Assembly: GCA_038043465.1 (NCBI GenBank)
Contig: JBBTBX010000002.1
Coordinates: 111,431 to 175,430, forward strand
Length of the DNA: 64,000 bases
Direction: 5' to 3'
Origin: SXRF01 sp038043465
Lineage (GTDB): Bacteria; Pseudomonadota; Alphaproteobacteria; Rickettsiales; SXRF01
Of the stretch, positions 43,724 through 52,845 are shown piece after piece. A program made the position numbers and the translations under genes. The notes beneath the pieces are model-generated. The model saw only the letters and a program-made list of their open reading frames with translations. It ran no database searches and was not told the DNA's origin. Each line of letters begins with the position of its first letter. Positions within the stretch are counted from its first letter, which is position 1.

Positions 43724-44029
43724 ATGAAATATAAAATTGTAATAACAAAAGCTGCTGACCGTGACTTTATAAAAGATTTTTTGTGGTACGCTAAAGAAAA
43801 CTCTGATTTAGCAAAAAGATTTAGAGAAAGTATCAAAAAAGAGATAAAGTTTTTATCGGATGCGCCTTTTGCTTGTGCATTAATTTCAAAAGAAGCAAGA
43901 CAAGTCATATCTCATAAATTTCCCTATCGTATAATTTTCATAATTGAAGATAATAATGTTGTAATAATTGCAATACTGCATGTAAAACGCTCTCCAAGCA
44001 TTTGGAAAAAACGAATCACTAACCATTAA
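43724..44029 (+). CDS. RelE/ParE-family toxin
   Basis: About 101 residues. KIVITKAADRDFIKDFLWYAKENSDLAKRF and KFPYRIIFIIEDNNVVIIAILHVKRSPSIWKKR match the RelE/ParE fold, including Arg in FPYRI and the Arg near the end. ATG at 43724 (the TTG at 43721 is weaker). It sits between dnaK and dnaJ. Target (ribosome or gyrase) cannot be told. Confidence 0.8.
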   Translation: MKYKIVITKAADRDFIKDFLWYAKENSDLAKRFRESIKKEIKFLSDAPFACALISKEARQVISHKFPYRIIFIIEDNNVVIIAILHVKRSPSIWKKRITNH

Positions 44030-44046
44030 GAAAATTATCATAAGCC

Positions 44047-45189
44047 ATGACAAAAAATTACTACGAAATACTCGGTGTTTCCAAAAGCGCATCACAGGAT
44101 GAATTGAAAAAAGCTTACCGCAAATTGGCGATGCAATATCATCCGGATAAAAATGCCGGCAATAAGGAAGCAGAGGAAAAATTCAAAGAAATCAGCCATG
44201 CTTACGACATACTTTCTGACGAGCAGAAACGCGCGGCTTATGACCGCTATGGTCATGAAGCCTTCAATCAGGGAGGAATGGGTGGCGCGTCTGGTGGAGC
44301 TGGTATGGGAGGTTTTGATTTCTCTTCCGGATTTGCCGATATATTTGAAGATTTATTCGGGATGGGCGGTGGCAGACGTGGCGGTGGTGAGTCGCAATCT
44401 ACTGCCCGCGGGGCTGACCTGCGCTATAATCTAAGCATATCGCTGGAAGAAGCTTTCACTGGCAAATCCGAAACTATTAAAATAACTACGGCTGCATCAT
44501 GTGATACCTGCAGCGGTAGCGGTGGTGCAAATGGCAGCAAACCTGTTATCTGTACAACTTGTAACGGCAGCGGAAGAGTCCGTGCAACTCAAGGGTTCTT
44601 TACAGTGGAACGCACCTGTAGCAGTTGTGGTGGAATGGGAAAGATTATTAAAGACCCATGTAAAACCTGTGCAGGAAGCGGGCGGGTACGCAAAGAAAAA
44701 ACATTGTCAGTCAATATTCCTGCCGGAGTTGAGGAAGGCACGCGCATACGTTTAAGTGGTGAAGGTGAAGTTGGTGTAAGGGGTGGTCCTGTTGGTGATT
44801 TATATATTTTCGTCAGCATAAAACAACATGGCTTGTTTGCGCGTGATGGTGCGGATATTCACTGCAATATCCCTATAAAAATGACAACTGCGGCTCTGGG
44901 CGGCTCAATCGAAGTTCCTACTATTGACGGAACGCGTATAAAAGTTACGATACCGGAAGGAACACAGCACGGTCACCAGATGCGCCTGCGCGGTAAAGGT
45001 ATGTCGATTTTGCGAGCTGGCAGCCGTGGCGATATGTATATCCATACTCTCGTTGAAACACCGGTTAGACTAAGTAAAAAGCAAAAAGAATTGCTAAAGG
45101 AATTCGACAAAGGCAGCGAGAATGTCAGCCCGCAATCAGAAAGTTTCTTTAATAAAATTAAGGATTTCTGGTCGGATTTGAAGGAATAG
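44047..45189 (+). CDS. dnaJ: Chaperone DnaJ (Hsp40)
   Basis: 380 residues. J-domain with the HPD motif (QYHPDKN), Gly/Phe-rich stretch (GGASGGAGMGGFDFSSGF), and four zinc motifs CDTCSGSG, CTTCNGSG, CSSCGGMG and CKTCAGSG. The C-terminal substrate-binding region is present. Works with DnaK. Its separation from dnaK by a toxin-antitoxin pair is unusual. Confidence 0.97.
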   Translation: MTKNYYEILGVSKSASQDELKKAYRKLAMQYHPDKNAGNKEAEEKFKEISHAYDILSDEQKRAAYDRYGHEAFNQGGMGGASGGAGMGGFDFSSGFADIFEDLFGMGGGRRGGGESQSTARGADLRYNLSISLEEAFTGKSETIKITTAASCDTCSGSGGANGSKPVICTTCNGSGRVRATQGFFTVERTCSSCGGMGKIIKDPCKTCAGSGRVRKEKTLSVNIPAGVEEGTRIRLSGEGEVGVRGGPVGDLYIFVSIKQHGLFARDGADIHCNIPIKMTTAALGGSIEVPTIDGTRIKVTIPEGTQHGHQMRLRGKGMSILRAGSRGDMYIHTLVETPVRLSKKQKELLKEFDKGSENVSPQSESFFNKIKDFWSDLKE

Positions 45190-45372
45190 GATTATCCATA
45201 ATATAAATTATCCATGAATATCAATGCATTAACTCTGTAACTTGCTTAAATTTCATTAAAAATGTCATGAAACTGTAACTTTACCTTAATTACTCACGAA
45301 GTATATTATAGTAAGAACCTTAATTTCTGAAATAATATAAGTTTATGGGAATATTAGAAAAGTTATTTAGAC

Positions 45373-47187
45373 ATGCCTCGTAGAGAAGAATCTCCTATAC
45401 ATTACTCCCCATATGATCCTGAGGCTGGAGCAGCAGGATCTAACCATCTTGCTGAATATGGTCATGTACGTCCAGATAGAGAACTTGGTTATAGATTCCA
45501 AGATGCTGGTCGTGGTGCTAAGTTCGATGCTGAAGGGAACATACTAACTAATGCAAATAGAGAAATTATTGTTGTAAGCCCCGATAGGGATCCTGTTCTT
45601 AAAAAAGCAATTGAAGAAGCTAAAACTTCACTATCTCAAATACCCTCACATGAAGAAAAAGTTAAGTATATTGCTGATTACGTTGATAGTTTGATGAAGG
45701 AAAAAAACGCTGCAAAAAATGAGCAAATTTTAGAGAGTATAGTCGGCGGACCGACTGAAGGGAAAAAAGTATCACTAGGTCAGCTAATTGAGAACGGAAC
45801 AGGTGTTTGCCGTCATAGGTCATTATTGTTCAAAGCAATTGCTGATGAAATAGGGATACCAAGTTCTGTTGATAAAGGCAGTTATGTAAATGCAGATGGC
45901 ACTAAACAAAATCATCAATGGAATAAAGTTGAGCTGCCAAATGGAAAAGATCTTATTGTTGACACAATGAGCAAGAGTGAAAAAGTTATTGGCATGGGTC
46001 ACCCCAGAGTCAATATTTATAGGGATATTAATGGCAAGCCACTATATCAAGATGCGTATTCAATACAAAATGCACTTACAAGTAAATCTAAAAGTGGTGA
46101 CGTAATAACTTATAAAGTAAGTGAAAATGGAGTTGATTTTGGGGCTATTGCGATTAGAGGAAGTGCCGAAGAATTAGGAGATTTAAAGAAAGCTTTAAAC
46201 AAAGAGGGTATCAAAACAGCAGAAGTTAGAACAGATAGTACTATCGGTAATTATCTTAGTATAAGCAATAGGCGTGATTTCAGAGAAAGATTTGAATTTG
46301 AAAGTGTTTCTGTCTATCCTCAAGTGCGTACGTTACAAGAAAAAATTACAAATAAATCTGCTTCTGGCGATGTCGTATCTTATAATACCAATAAAGGCAC
46401 TACGTTATTGATTAGAGGTAATACAAAGGAATTAAAAGGTTTTGAAGATCAGTTTGCAAAAATTGGAATTAAAACAGAGATAGGAAGTGATGCCAGGCTT
46501 GGTGAATATATACGTCTAAAAAGTGATAGTGTACGTGAATTCCACATATTATTTGATGTTAAACCTGTACCAATAACTGAAGCAATATCTAAAGCTGAAG
46601 CAATGTCTAAAAATCCTGATGCCACTCCTAACAAAGGCGGCATTAAAGCAGCAATAGAAGATGGCAAAGGTCTTCTTAAAAAAGCTTTTAAATTATTCCC
46701 CGGTGTTGCAATTGTTGCTGTTGCCCCTGAAGTTTTTGCTAAAACCACTGAGATTGCTGATGACAGAACAGCGAGTGTGCAGGAAAAGTTGGTTTCATTT
46801 GGACATAACTTTCTTAGGGGTGGAGCTGATATCACTTTGGGAGCTATTGGTGGTACAGCAGCACAAGAAGGCTTAGAGAAAGCTGCAATGGCAATGGGTG
46901 CCAAAAAGGAACTTCTTATACCGCTTGATAGAGAAGGACTAGGGATTAAAAACAGGGATGATGTGGCCCAGCTTAAGCAAGACGCTGGCAATTACAGGGA
47001 AAATTTCGGTAAACCAAAAGAAATAATGTCAGATGTCAAATTCGCTAAGGCTATGCAGGAGGCAAAAGATAAAGGTTTAACTGGTAAAGACTATAAACCT
47101 GTTGAATCTGATCAAAACATGAAGCCCGTAGTAATAGCGCAAAAAGCTCCGCAAGTCTCTTCTGATAAAAGCATGCTAATTAATTAA
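45373..47187 (+). CDS. Protein with transglutaminase/EDR1-like Cys-His-Asp core and two repeat units, unknown
   Basis: 604 residues, not a named family. Residues about 110-200 form a papain/transglutaminase-like core: NGTGVCRHRSLLFKAIADE (Cys near 146), QNHQWNKVELPN (His near 181) and LIVDTMS (Asp near 197), most like the EDR1 N-terminal domain. Two similar ~75-residue units follow (about 238-315 and 328-396: SGDVITYKV/SGDVVSYNT, GSAEELGDLKKALNKEGIKTA/GNTKELKGFEDQFAKIGIKTE). A hydrophobic Gly-rich region (440-515) and a charged tail end it. No signal peptide. Possibly a secreted effector or toxin. Codons are more AT-rich than dnaJ. The stop overlaps convergent dusB. Confidence 0.65.
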   Translation: MPRREESPIHYSPYDPEAGAAGSNHLAEYGHVRPDRELGYRFQDAGRGAKFDAEGNILTNANREIIVVSPDRDPVLKKAIEEAKTSLSQIPSHEEKVKYIADYVDSLMKEKNAAKNEQILESIVGGPTEGKKVSLGQLIENGTGVCRHRSLLFKAIADEIGIPSSVDKGSYVNADGTKQNHQWNKVELPNGKDLIVDTMSKSEKVIGMGHPRVNIYRDINGKPLYQDAYSIQNALTSKSKSGDVITYKVSENGVDFGAIAIRGSAEELGDLKKALNKEGIKTAEVRTDSTIGNYLSISNRRDFRERFEFESVSVYPQVRTLQEKITNKSASGDVVSYNTNKGTTLLIRGNTKELKGFEDQFAKIGIKTEIGSDARLGEYIRLKSDSVREFHILFDVKPVPITEAISKAEAMSKNPDATPNKGGIKAAIEDGKGLLKKAFKLFPGVAIVAVAPEVFAKTTEIADDRTASVQEKLVSFGHNFLRGGADITLGAIGGTAAQEGLEKAAMAMGAKKELLIPLDREGLGIKNRDDVAQLKQDAGNYRENFGKPKEIMSDVKFAKAMQEAKDKGLTGKDYKPVESDQNMKPVVIAQKAPQVSSDKSMLIN

Positions 47188-48203
47188 GCCGCTAAATTTT
47201 CTTCTGCTATGGAATTACTAACGCCAGCAACATAAGCGGTACGCTCATAAAAATCTATCACTTCCTGTTTAACTGCGACTGGGTCGTGCATCGTGTTAAT
47301 TCTTTGGCGGTATTCGGCAGAGCCATAAAGCCCGCTGGAATACCAGCCTAGATGTTTGCGGGCGATCATAACGCCATTGGCTGCGCCATAATGCTCGAGC
47401 ATTTCATCGTAATGCGCCAGCACGATTTCGCGCTGTTCGGCAAGGCTTGGCGGCGCAATTTTCTCTCCGGTTTTCAAATAATGGCAAACCTGCGCCGGAA
47501 ACCATGGGCGACCATAACTGCCACGCCCGATCATCACTCCATCCGCGCCTGACTCAGCCAGAGCCATCTCCACATCATCAAAATTATTGATGTCACCATT
47601 CACCACCACCGGCAGTTTCACCGCTTCTTTAACACTCCTGACAAAGCTCCAGTCGGCATGACCTTTATACATCTGGCAGCGTGTGCGCCCATGCACGGTG
47701 AGCAGTTTAATCCCTACATCTTCAGCAATTCTGGCAATTTTTGGCGCATTGCGGTTGCTATCATCCCAACCTGTCCGCATTTTAAGGGTTACTGGAATTT
47801 TAACAGCCTTAACCGTTGCTTCCAGAATTTTCGCGGCAAGTGGCTCATCGCGCAGCAAGGCTGAGCCGGCATTGCCACCCACAACTTTTTTAACCGGACA
47901 ACCGAAATTGATGTCGATCATATGCGCGCCGCGATCTTCATTCAGTTTTGCCGCCTCACCCATCACTTCCGGATCACACCCGGCAAGTTGCACGGCAAAA
48001 GGAAACTCAAGCGGTGAAAAACTAGCCATGCGCATAGTATTTTTTGTCTCGAGTATCATTGCGCGTGAGGCAATCATTTCTGAAACCACCATCCCTACCC
48101 CGAAACGCTTAACCAGTTTGCGGAATGGCAGGTCGGAAACTCCGGTCATCGGCGCGAGCCATACCGGATTTTCAATATTTATGTTGTCTATCGTTATAGT
48201 CAT
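47184..48203 (-). CDS. dusB: tRNA-dihydrouridine synthase B
   Basis: FMN enzyme reducing uridine in the tRNA D-loop. 339 residues. MTGVSDLPFRKLVKRFG, MIASRAMILETK, INFGCPVKKVVGGNAGSALLRD (catalytic Cys in NFGCPV), LKMRTGWDDSNRN, TVHGRTRCQMYKG and VVNGDI are all in place. Divergent from ispDF with a tandem repeat in between. Confidence 0.96.
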   Translation of the reverse strand: MTITIDNINIENPVWLAPMTGVSDLPFRKLVKRFGVGMVVSEMIASRAMILETKNTMRMASFSPLEFPFAVQLAGCDPEVMGEAAKLNEDRGAHMIDINFGCPVKKVVGGNAGSALLRDEPLAAKILEATVKAVKIPVTLKMRTGWDDSNRNAPKIARIAEDVGIKLLTVHGRTRCQMYKGHADWSFVRSVKEAVKLPVVVNGDINNFDDVEMALAESGADGVMIGRGSYGRPWFPAQVCHYLKTGEKIAPPSLAEQREIVLAHYDEMLEHYGAANGVMIARKHLGWYSSGLYGSAEYRQRINTMHDPVAVKQEVIDFYERTAYVAGVSNSIAEENLAA

Positions 48204-48208
48204 AAAAT

Positions 48209-48248
48209 GTTACTAGTTACTGGTTACTAGCAACTGGTTACTAGTAAC
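48209..48248. repeat. Tandem 14-bp repeat GTTACTAGNNACTG
   Basis: Three tandem copies: GTTACTAGTTACTG, GTTACTAGCAACTG, then GTTACTAGTAAC; the first and last arms are also self-complementary. Between dusB and ispDF, inside their shared intergenic region. Confidence 0.7.
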
Positions 48249-48327
48249 AAAAAATGTTTATTGTGTTTTTAAAGAAAAGTACGATAAAGTATTTCCTAAA
48301 CAATTTCAAGGATTTCAGCCTATTATT

Positions 48328-49521
48328 ATGCCGGAAAACAGGAAAAAACCAAAAACCATAGCCTTGCTGGTCGCTGCCGGACACAGCGAAAGGATGGGGG
48401 GTGGCGTACCAAAACCCTATATAAACCTTGGTTCTGAGAGCATTTTGCAGCGTACGGTAAAGGCATTCCTTGCCCATCCGGATATTGACGGGGTGCGGGT
48501 GGTTATCCGCCGTGAACACCATCCATATTACCGCAAAGCCATAGGCGGGCTAGCAATTATACCCTGCGTTATAGGTGGTAGTTCCCGTCAGGAATCGGTG
48601 CGACTGGGGCTGGAAAGTCTTGCCGAGCATAAACCTGACCGCGTTTTGGTGCATGACATCGCCCGCCCATTTGTAAACCGAGCTCTTATTTCCAGAGTTC
48701 TGGCTGGTCTTAATGAGCATCAGGCGGTTATTCCGGTTATTGCAATAAATGATACGATAAAGCGCGTGGAAGATGGTGTGGTAACTGGTACTATTGAGCG
48801 CGCCGGTGCTGTGCAGGTGCAGACACCGCAGGGATTTGATTATAAAATGCTAGTAGACGCGCATAAACAGGCGATTGGTAAAGAGTTGACCGATGACGCA
48901 GCGGTTTGTGAGCTGGCGAATATAAAGGTTTTTACGGTTGATGGTGAAAATGAAAATTTTAAAATCACCAATGCAGAGGATTTAAAACGTATGGAAAATA
49001 ATCTGATTCTGAATTCAGAAACCCGCGTTGGCATAGGTTATGATGTGCATGTTCTGGCTGAGCATGATTTGGAAACTCCGATTATCCAGCAGAATATAAA
49101 ACTGTGCGGGGTACGCATTCCTTTCAGCCATTATCTGGTTGGGCATTCAGACGCAGATGTTGGGCTGCATGCTATTGTCGATGCTATACTCGGCGCAATC
49201 AGCGCGCAGGATATTGGCGCGCATTTCCCGCCTACTGACCCAAAATGGCAGGGCGCAGACTCGGAGCGTTTTTTATTGCATGCCTACGGATTGCTGAAAA
49301 ATCGCGGTGGTGAACTGGTAAATATCGATGTGACGCTGATTTGCGAACGTCCGAAAATTTCTGTACACCGCGAAACCATGATTGAGCATATTGCAAATAT
49401 ACTAAAAATAGAAAAGCACCGTATCAGCGTTAAAGCTACAACCACTGAGAAATTAGGCTTTGCAGGGCGTGGCGAAGGGGTTGCAGCACAGGCAGTTGCG
49501 ACTGTGAGGTTGCCGCGATGA
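48328..49521 (+). CDS. ispDF: Bifunctional IspD-IspF (MEP pathway)
   Basis: 397 residues, fused MEP cytidylyltransferase and MECDP synthase. IspD half (1-230): LLVAAGHSERMGGGVPKPY, GVRVVIRREHHPYY, LVHDIARPFVNRAL and QTPQGFDYKML. IspF half (235-397): GIGYDVHVLAEHD, LVGHSDADVGLHAIVDAILGA, DIGAHFPPTDPKW and KATTTEKLGFAGRGEG. This fusion is usual in alphaproteobacteria; pgpA and pncC follow. Confidence 0.97.
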   Translation: MPENRKKPKTIALLVAAGHSERMGGGVPKPYINLGSESILQRTVKAFLAHPDIDGVRVVIRREHHPYYRKAIGGLAIIPCVIGGSSRQESVRLGLESLAEHKPDRVLVHDIARPFVNRALISRVLAGLNEHQAVIPVIAINDTIKRVEDGVVTGTIERAGAVQVQTPQGFDYKMLVDAHKQAIGKELTDDAAVCELANIKVFTVDGENENFKITNAEDLKRMENNLILNSETRVGIGYDVHVLAEHDLETPIIQQNIKLCGVRIPFSHYLVGHSDADVGLHAIVDAILGAISAQDIGAHFPPTDPKWQGADSERFLLHAYGLLKNRGGELVNIDVTLICERPKISVHRETMIEHIANILKIEKHRISVKATTTEKLGFAGRGEGVAAQAVATVRLPR

Positions 49522-49530
49522 TTTTTTCTT

Positions 49531-49606
49531 GTCATTCCGAATGTAATGAGGAATCTTTGCTTTATAATTCATTTTACAAAGATCCTTCGGCTACGCTCAG
49601 GATGAC
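49531..49606. repeat. Palindromic repeat, GTCATTCCG...GGATGAC family (copy 3)
   Basis: Arms GTCATTCC/GGATGAC enclose GGAATCTTTGC..., CAAAGATCC (an inner pair) and CGGCTACGCTC. Shares GATCTTT/AAAGATC blocks with copies at 1208 and 12747. Located between ispDF and pgpA. Confidence 0.6.
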
Positions 49607-49625
49607 AAAACTTAAAGGCTGAATA

Positions 49626-50120
49626 ATGACAGAAGAAAAGCAAAAGCTTCCAATGGGCAAAATCTGGTGGTGGGTGGCGACGTGGTTTGGATCAGGACTT
49701 GCGCCGAAAGCCAGCGGCACTGCCGGTTCACTAGCCGCCCTTCCCTTCGCCTGGGTTATCCAACAATATTATGGCAATTTCTGGCTTTTTGTAGCTTCTA
49801 TTATTTTATTTTTTGTTGGCTGGTGGGCTTCTAATCAATATATGAAATATTATCCGGAAAAGCACGACCCAAAGCAAATTGTTGTCGATGAAGTGGCGGG
49901 GATATGGCTGCTGCTTGCCACTCATCCGGTCACATGGGAAGGATATGCTTCCGCCTTTATTTTATTCCGCTTTTTTGATGTTTTGAAGCCATGGCCGATC
50001 TCGGTTGCTGACCGCAAGATCAAAGGCGGATTTGGGGTTATGTTTGACGATCTTCTAGCAGCGATTTATCCTATGTTTTTTGTTGTTATGTATTTCATTC
50101 TTAGATCTTATGTTTCCTGA
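49626..50120 (+). CDS. pgpA: Phosphatidylglycerophosphatase A
   Basis: 164 residues, inner-membrane lipid phosphatase. Four hydrophobic segments; motifs TWFGSGLAPKASGTAGSLAALP near the start, PEKHDPKQIVVDEVAGIW (conserved DE), FILFRFFDVLKPWPIS and MFDDLLAAIYPMF (conserved DD). It overlaps pncC by 11 nt. Confidence 0.95.
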   Translation: MTEEKQKLPMGKIWWWVATWFGSGLAPKASGTAGSLAALPFAWVIQQYYGNFWLFVASIILFFVGWWASNQYMKYYPEKHDPKQIVVDEVAGIWLLLATHPVTWEGYASAFILFRFFDVLKPWPISVADRKIKGGFGVMFDDLLAAIYPMFFVVMYFILRSYVS

Positions 50121-50589
50121 TTCACAAATAAACCAAGCAACTGCTTTGCTAAATGCTTACAAAAGCAGAGGGCTGAAACTCGTAACTGCCGAATCCTGCA
50201 CCGGTGGTTTGATTTCAGCGTTGCTAACGGAAATTTCCGGTTCGTCAGATGTGTTTGAATGTGGGTTTGTGACTTATTCCAATGAATCAAAAATTAAACT
50301 CCTGGAAGTTGATGAAAAGCTTATTGAACAACACGGCGCAGTCAGCGAACAGGTTGCATCTGCAATGGCGCAGGGAGCAATTGCAAAGACTGGGGCGGAT
50401 GTTGCGGTTGCGGTAACAGGAATTGCAGGGCCAAGCGGAGGTACAACAGAAAAACCTGTTGGCTTGGTTTATATTGCCGTTGCTACGAAAAATAAAATCA
50501 CTTGCGTAAAAAATATTTTTAGTGGTAGTCGTGATGATGTTAGGCTACAAAGCGTCGGCAAAGCATTAGAGATGCTATCAGATATTTAG
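50110..50589 (+). CDS. pncC: Nicotinamide-nucleotide amidase, CinA C-terminal family
   Basis: About 159 residues. TAESCTGGLISALLTEISGSSD (nucleophile Ser and Cys region), YSNESKIKLLEV, SEQVASAMAQGA and VAVTGIAGPSGGTTEKPVGLVYIA form the family core. Starts at ATG 50110; a longer reading from 50080 would overlap pgpA further. pgpA-pncC is conserved next to ispDF. Confidence 0.95.
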   Translation: MFPDSQINQATALLNAYKSRGLKLVTAESCTGGLISALLTEISGSSDVFECGFVTYSNESKIKLLEVDEKLIEQHGAVSEQVASAMAQGAIAKTGADVAVAVTGIAGPSGGTTEKPVGLVYIAVATKNKITCVKNIFSGSRDDVRLQSVGKALEMLSDI

Positions 50590-50598
50590 CCATATATC

Positions 50599-50626
50599 TT
50601 GACATGATAAAAAACCTATATACTAT
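50599..50626 (+). promoter_or_regulatory. Candidate promoter of the nrdAB transcript
   Basis: TTGACA at 50599-50604 (perfect -35) and TACTAT at 50621-50626 with 16 nt between, placed just upstream of the riboswitch aptamer. Confidence 0.55.
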
Positions 50627-50636
50627 ATGTTGTGTT

Positions 50637-50830
50637 TTACGGTGCATTGCTGGCATCCAGCTCGCAATGCTTAAAAGGGAATCCGGTGTGAGGTTTTATT
50701 CAATTCCGGAGCTGCCCCCGCAACTGTAAGCGGCGAGTTTTTATTCATCACGCCACTGGAGCGCAAGCTCTGGGAAGGCAGGATAAAATACGGCGACCCG
50801 CGAGCCAGGAGACCTGCCGGAAGACATATT
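50637..50830 (+). ncRNA. Adenosylcobalamin riboswitch (upstream of nrdAB)
   Basis: Contains the conserved elements in order: GGGAATCCGGTGTG, GAGCTGCCCCCGCAACTGTA (L5 and J6/3 region), then GAAGGCAGGA and the B12 box GCCAGGAGACCTGCC at 50804-50818. The RNA precedes nrdA by about 95 nt. A downstream GACAAG/CTTGTC hairpin (about 50868-50892) and CCCTTTCC next to the GGAGGG ribosome binding site are a plausible expression platform for translational repression by B12. Confidence 0.95.
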
Positions 50831-50922
50831 GCTAACCATCGGACGGGGTGCGCCGAGTGAGGGCCGTGACAAGATAATTGTCTGCGCTTGTCACCGTCGC
50901 CCTTTCCAGGAACGGAGGGTTC

Positions 50923-52845
50923 ATGCTTGCTAATGCCTATGATTTTGACCGCAATGGTAATCTTATTACCTTTGATCCGACACGTAAAATAGTCCGCTTT
51001 CCAGAAACACAGGAAGAAAAAAAATTATACCGCAAAGCGGCAGAAGATCCGCAATTGCAAAAGGTATATCCGTCTTCAGTGAAGCTTGATTATTCGCGTG
51101 ACGCCTTGCTTACCGATTTTGGCAAAGCTACGCTTGATGACCGTTATTTGCTAGAAGGTGAAAACTATCAGCAGATGTTTGCCCGTGTTGCCTGCGCTTA
51201 TGCTGATGATGCAGCGCATGCTCAGCGGCTTTATGATTATATTTCTCAGCTTTGGTTTATGCCATCCACCCCTATTCTCTCCAATGGCGGTGCAAAACGC
51301 GGTTTACCAATTTCCTGCTTCCTGAATACTGTAAGTGATTCACTGGACGGGATTGTTTCCACTTGGAATGAAAACGTGCTGCTTGCCTCCAATGGTGGTG
51401 GCATTGGTACTTATTGGGGATTTGTGCGCGGTGTGGGCGAGCCTGTCGGGCGCGCCGGAAAAACTTCCGGTATCATTCCTTTTGTGCGTGTTATGGATTC
51501 ACTGACATTGGCAATTGCTCAGGGCAGTTTGCGTCGTGGTTCGGCGGCTGTTTATCTGGATATTCATCATCCAGAGATTGAAGAATTCCTTGAAATCCGC
51601 AAGCCCAGCGGTGACTTTAACCGTAAAAGCCTGAACCTGCATCATGGCATTAACATTACTGATGAATTCATGGAAGCGGTACGGAGGGATGCAGAATTCG
51701 GTCTGCGTTCGCCAAAAACCAATAAAATTCTTAAGCATGTAAATGCCCGCCAGCTATTCCAGAAAATTCTGGAAATGCGCCTGCAAACTGGTGAGCCGTA
51801 TTTGATTTATATTGATACTGCCAATAAATCCCTGCCCAAGCACCAGCGCGAACTTGGCTTAAAAGTACGCATGTCGAATTTATGCAGTGAAATCCTGCTG
51901 ACAACCGGTCCTGACCATCTTGGTAAAGACCGCACTGCTGTTTGCTGCCTTAGTTCGCTCAATGCCGAGACCTGGGACGAATGGCATGATAATCCGCGCA
52001 TAGTAGAAGATGTTCTACGCTTTCTTGATAATGTATTGCAGGAATTTATTGATACTGCACCTGATGGCATGGCGCGTGCCAAATACGCCGCTATGCGTGA
52101 ACGCTCGGTTGGACTGGGGTTGATGGGCTTTCATTCTTTCCTGCAACAGAAAGGCGTGCCGTTTGAAAGCGCGATGGCAAAATCATGGAACATGAAAATG
52201 TTCCGACAGATCCGCCGCGCCGCTGACGCAGCTTCTGTTGCCTTGGCTGAGGAACGTGGTTCTTGTCCGGACGCTGAGGAACGCGGCATAAAAGCACGCT
52301 TCAGTCACAAGCTTGCAATTGCTCCCACCGCCAGCATCAGTATTATCTGTGGCGGAACTTCCGCCTGCATAGAGCCGATCCCTGCCAATATTTATAATCA
52401 CAAAACCCTTTCCGGAAACTTTGCAGTAAAGAATATTTACCTCGAAAAACTTCTGGAAGAAAAAGGCATTAATAGTGAATCCACCTGGCAATCTATTGTC
52501 GAGCATGAAGGATCGGTGCAGCATTTGCCACAACTTTCGCAGGATGAAAAAGATACGTTCAAAACTGCTTTTGAAATTGACCAGCGTTGGATTGTCGAAT
52601 TTGCTGGTGACCGTGCGCCTTATGTCTGTCAGGGGCAGTCTATCAATTTGTTTCTGCCAGCCGACGCTGATAAATGGGATTTATTCATGCTGCATTGGAC
52701 GGCTTGGGAAAAAGGTGTGAAGTCGCTTTATTACTGCCGTTCAAAATCTATCCAGCGCGCTGAATATGCTGGCGGCGGTGAAAAAGAAATCAAAACCCTG
52801 AAAACTGAAAAAACCGATTATGAGGAGTGTTTGGCATGTCAGTAA
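50923..52845 (+). CDS. nrdA: Ribonucleoside-diphosphate reductase alpha chain, class I
   Basis: Reduces NDPs with NrdB. About 640 residues, without an ATP-cone at the N-terminus. PSTPILSNGGAKRGLPISCF (substrate Cys), NLCSEILL (Asn and Cys on the finger loop), APTASISIICGGTSACIEP and the C-terminal redox pair ECLACQ. ATG at 50923 has GGAGGG 3 nt upstream. The gene sits behind a cobalamin riboswitch, so it is expected to be off when B12 is abundant. Confidence 0.96.
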   Translation: MLANAYDFDRNGNLITFDPTRKIVRFPETQEEKKLYRKAAEDPQLQKVYPSSVKLDYSRDALLTDFGKATLDDRYLLEGENYQQMFARVACAYADDAAHAQRLYDYISQLWFMPSTPILSNGGAKRGLPISCFLNTVSDSLDGIVSTWNENVLLASNGGGIGTYWGFVRGVGEPVGRAGKTSGIIPFVRVMDSLTLAIAQGSLRRGSAAVYLDIHHPEIEEFLEIRKPSGDFNRKSLNLHHGINITDEFMEAVRRDAEFGLRSPKTNKILKHVNARQLFQKILEMRLQTGEPYLIYIDTANKSLPKHQRELGLKVRMSNLCSEILLTTGPDHLGKDRTAVCCLSSLNAETWDEWHDNPRIVEDVLRFLDNVLQEFIDTAPDGMARAKYAAMRERSVGLGLMGFHSFLQQKGVPFESAMAKSWNMKMFRQIRRAADAASVALAEERGSCPDAEERGIKARFSHKLAIAPTASISIICGGTSACIEPIPANIYNHKTLSGNFAVKNIYLEKLLEEKGINSESTWQSIVEHEGSVQHLPQLSQDEKDTFKTAFEIDQRWIVEFAGDRAPYVCQGQSINLFLPADADKWDLFMLHWTAWEKGVKSLYYCRSKSIQRAEYAGGGEKEIKTLKTEKTDYEECLACQ

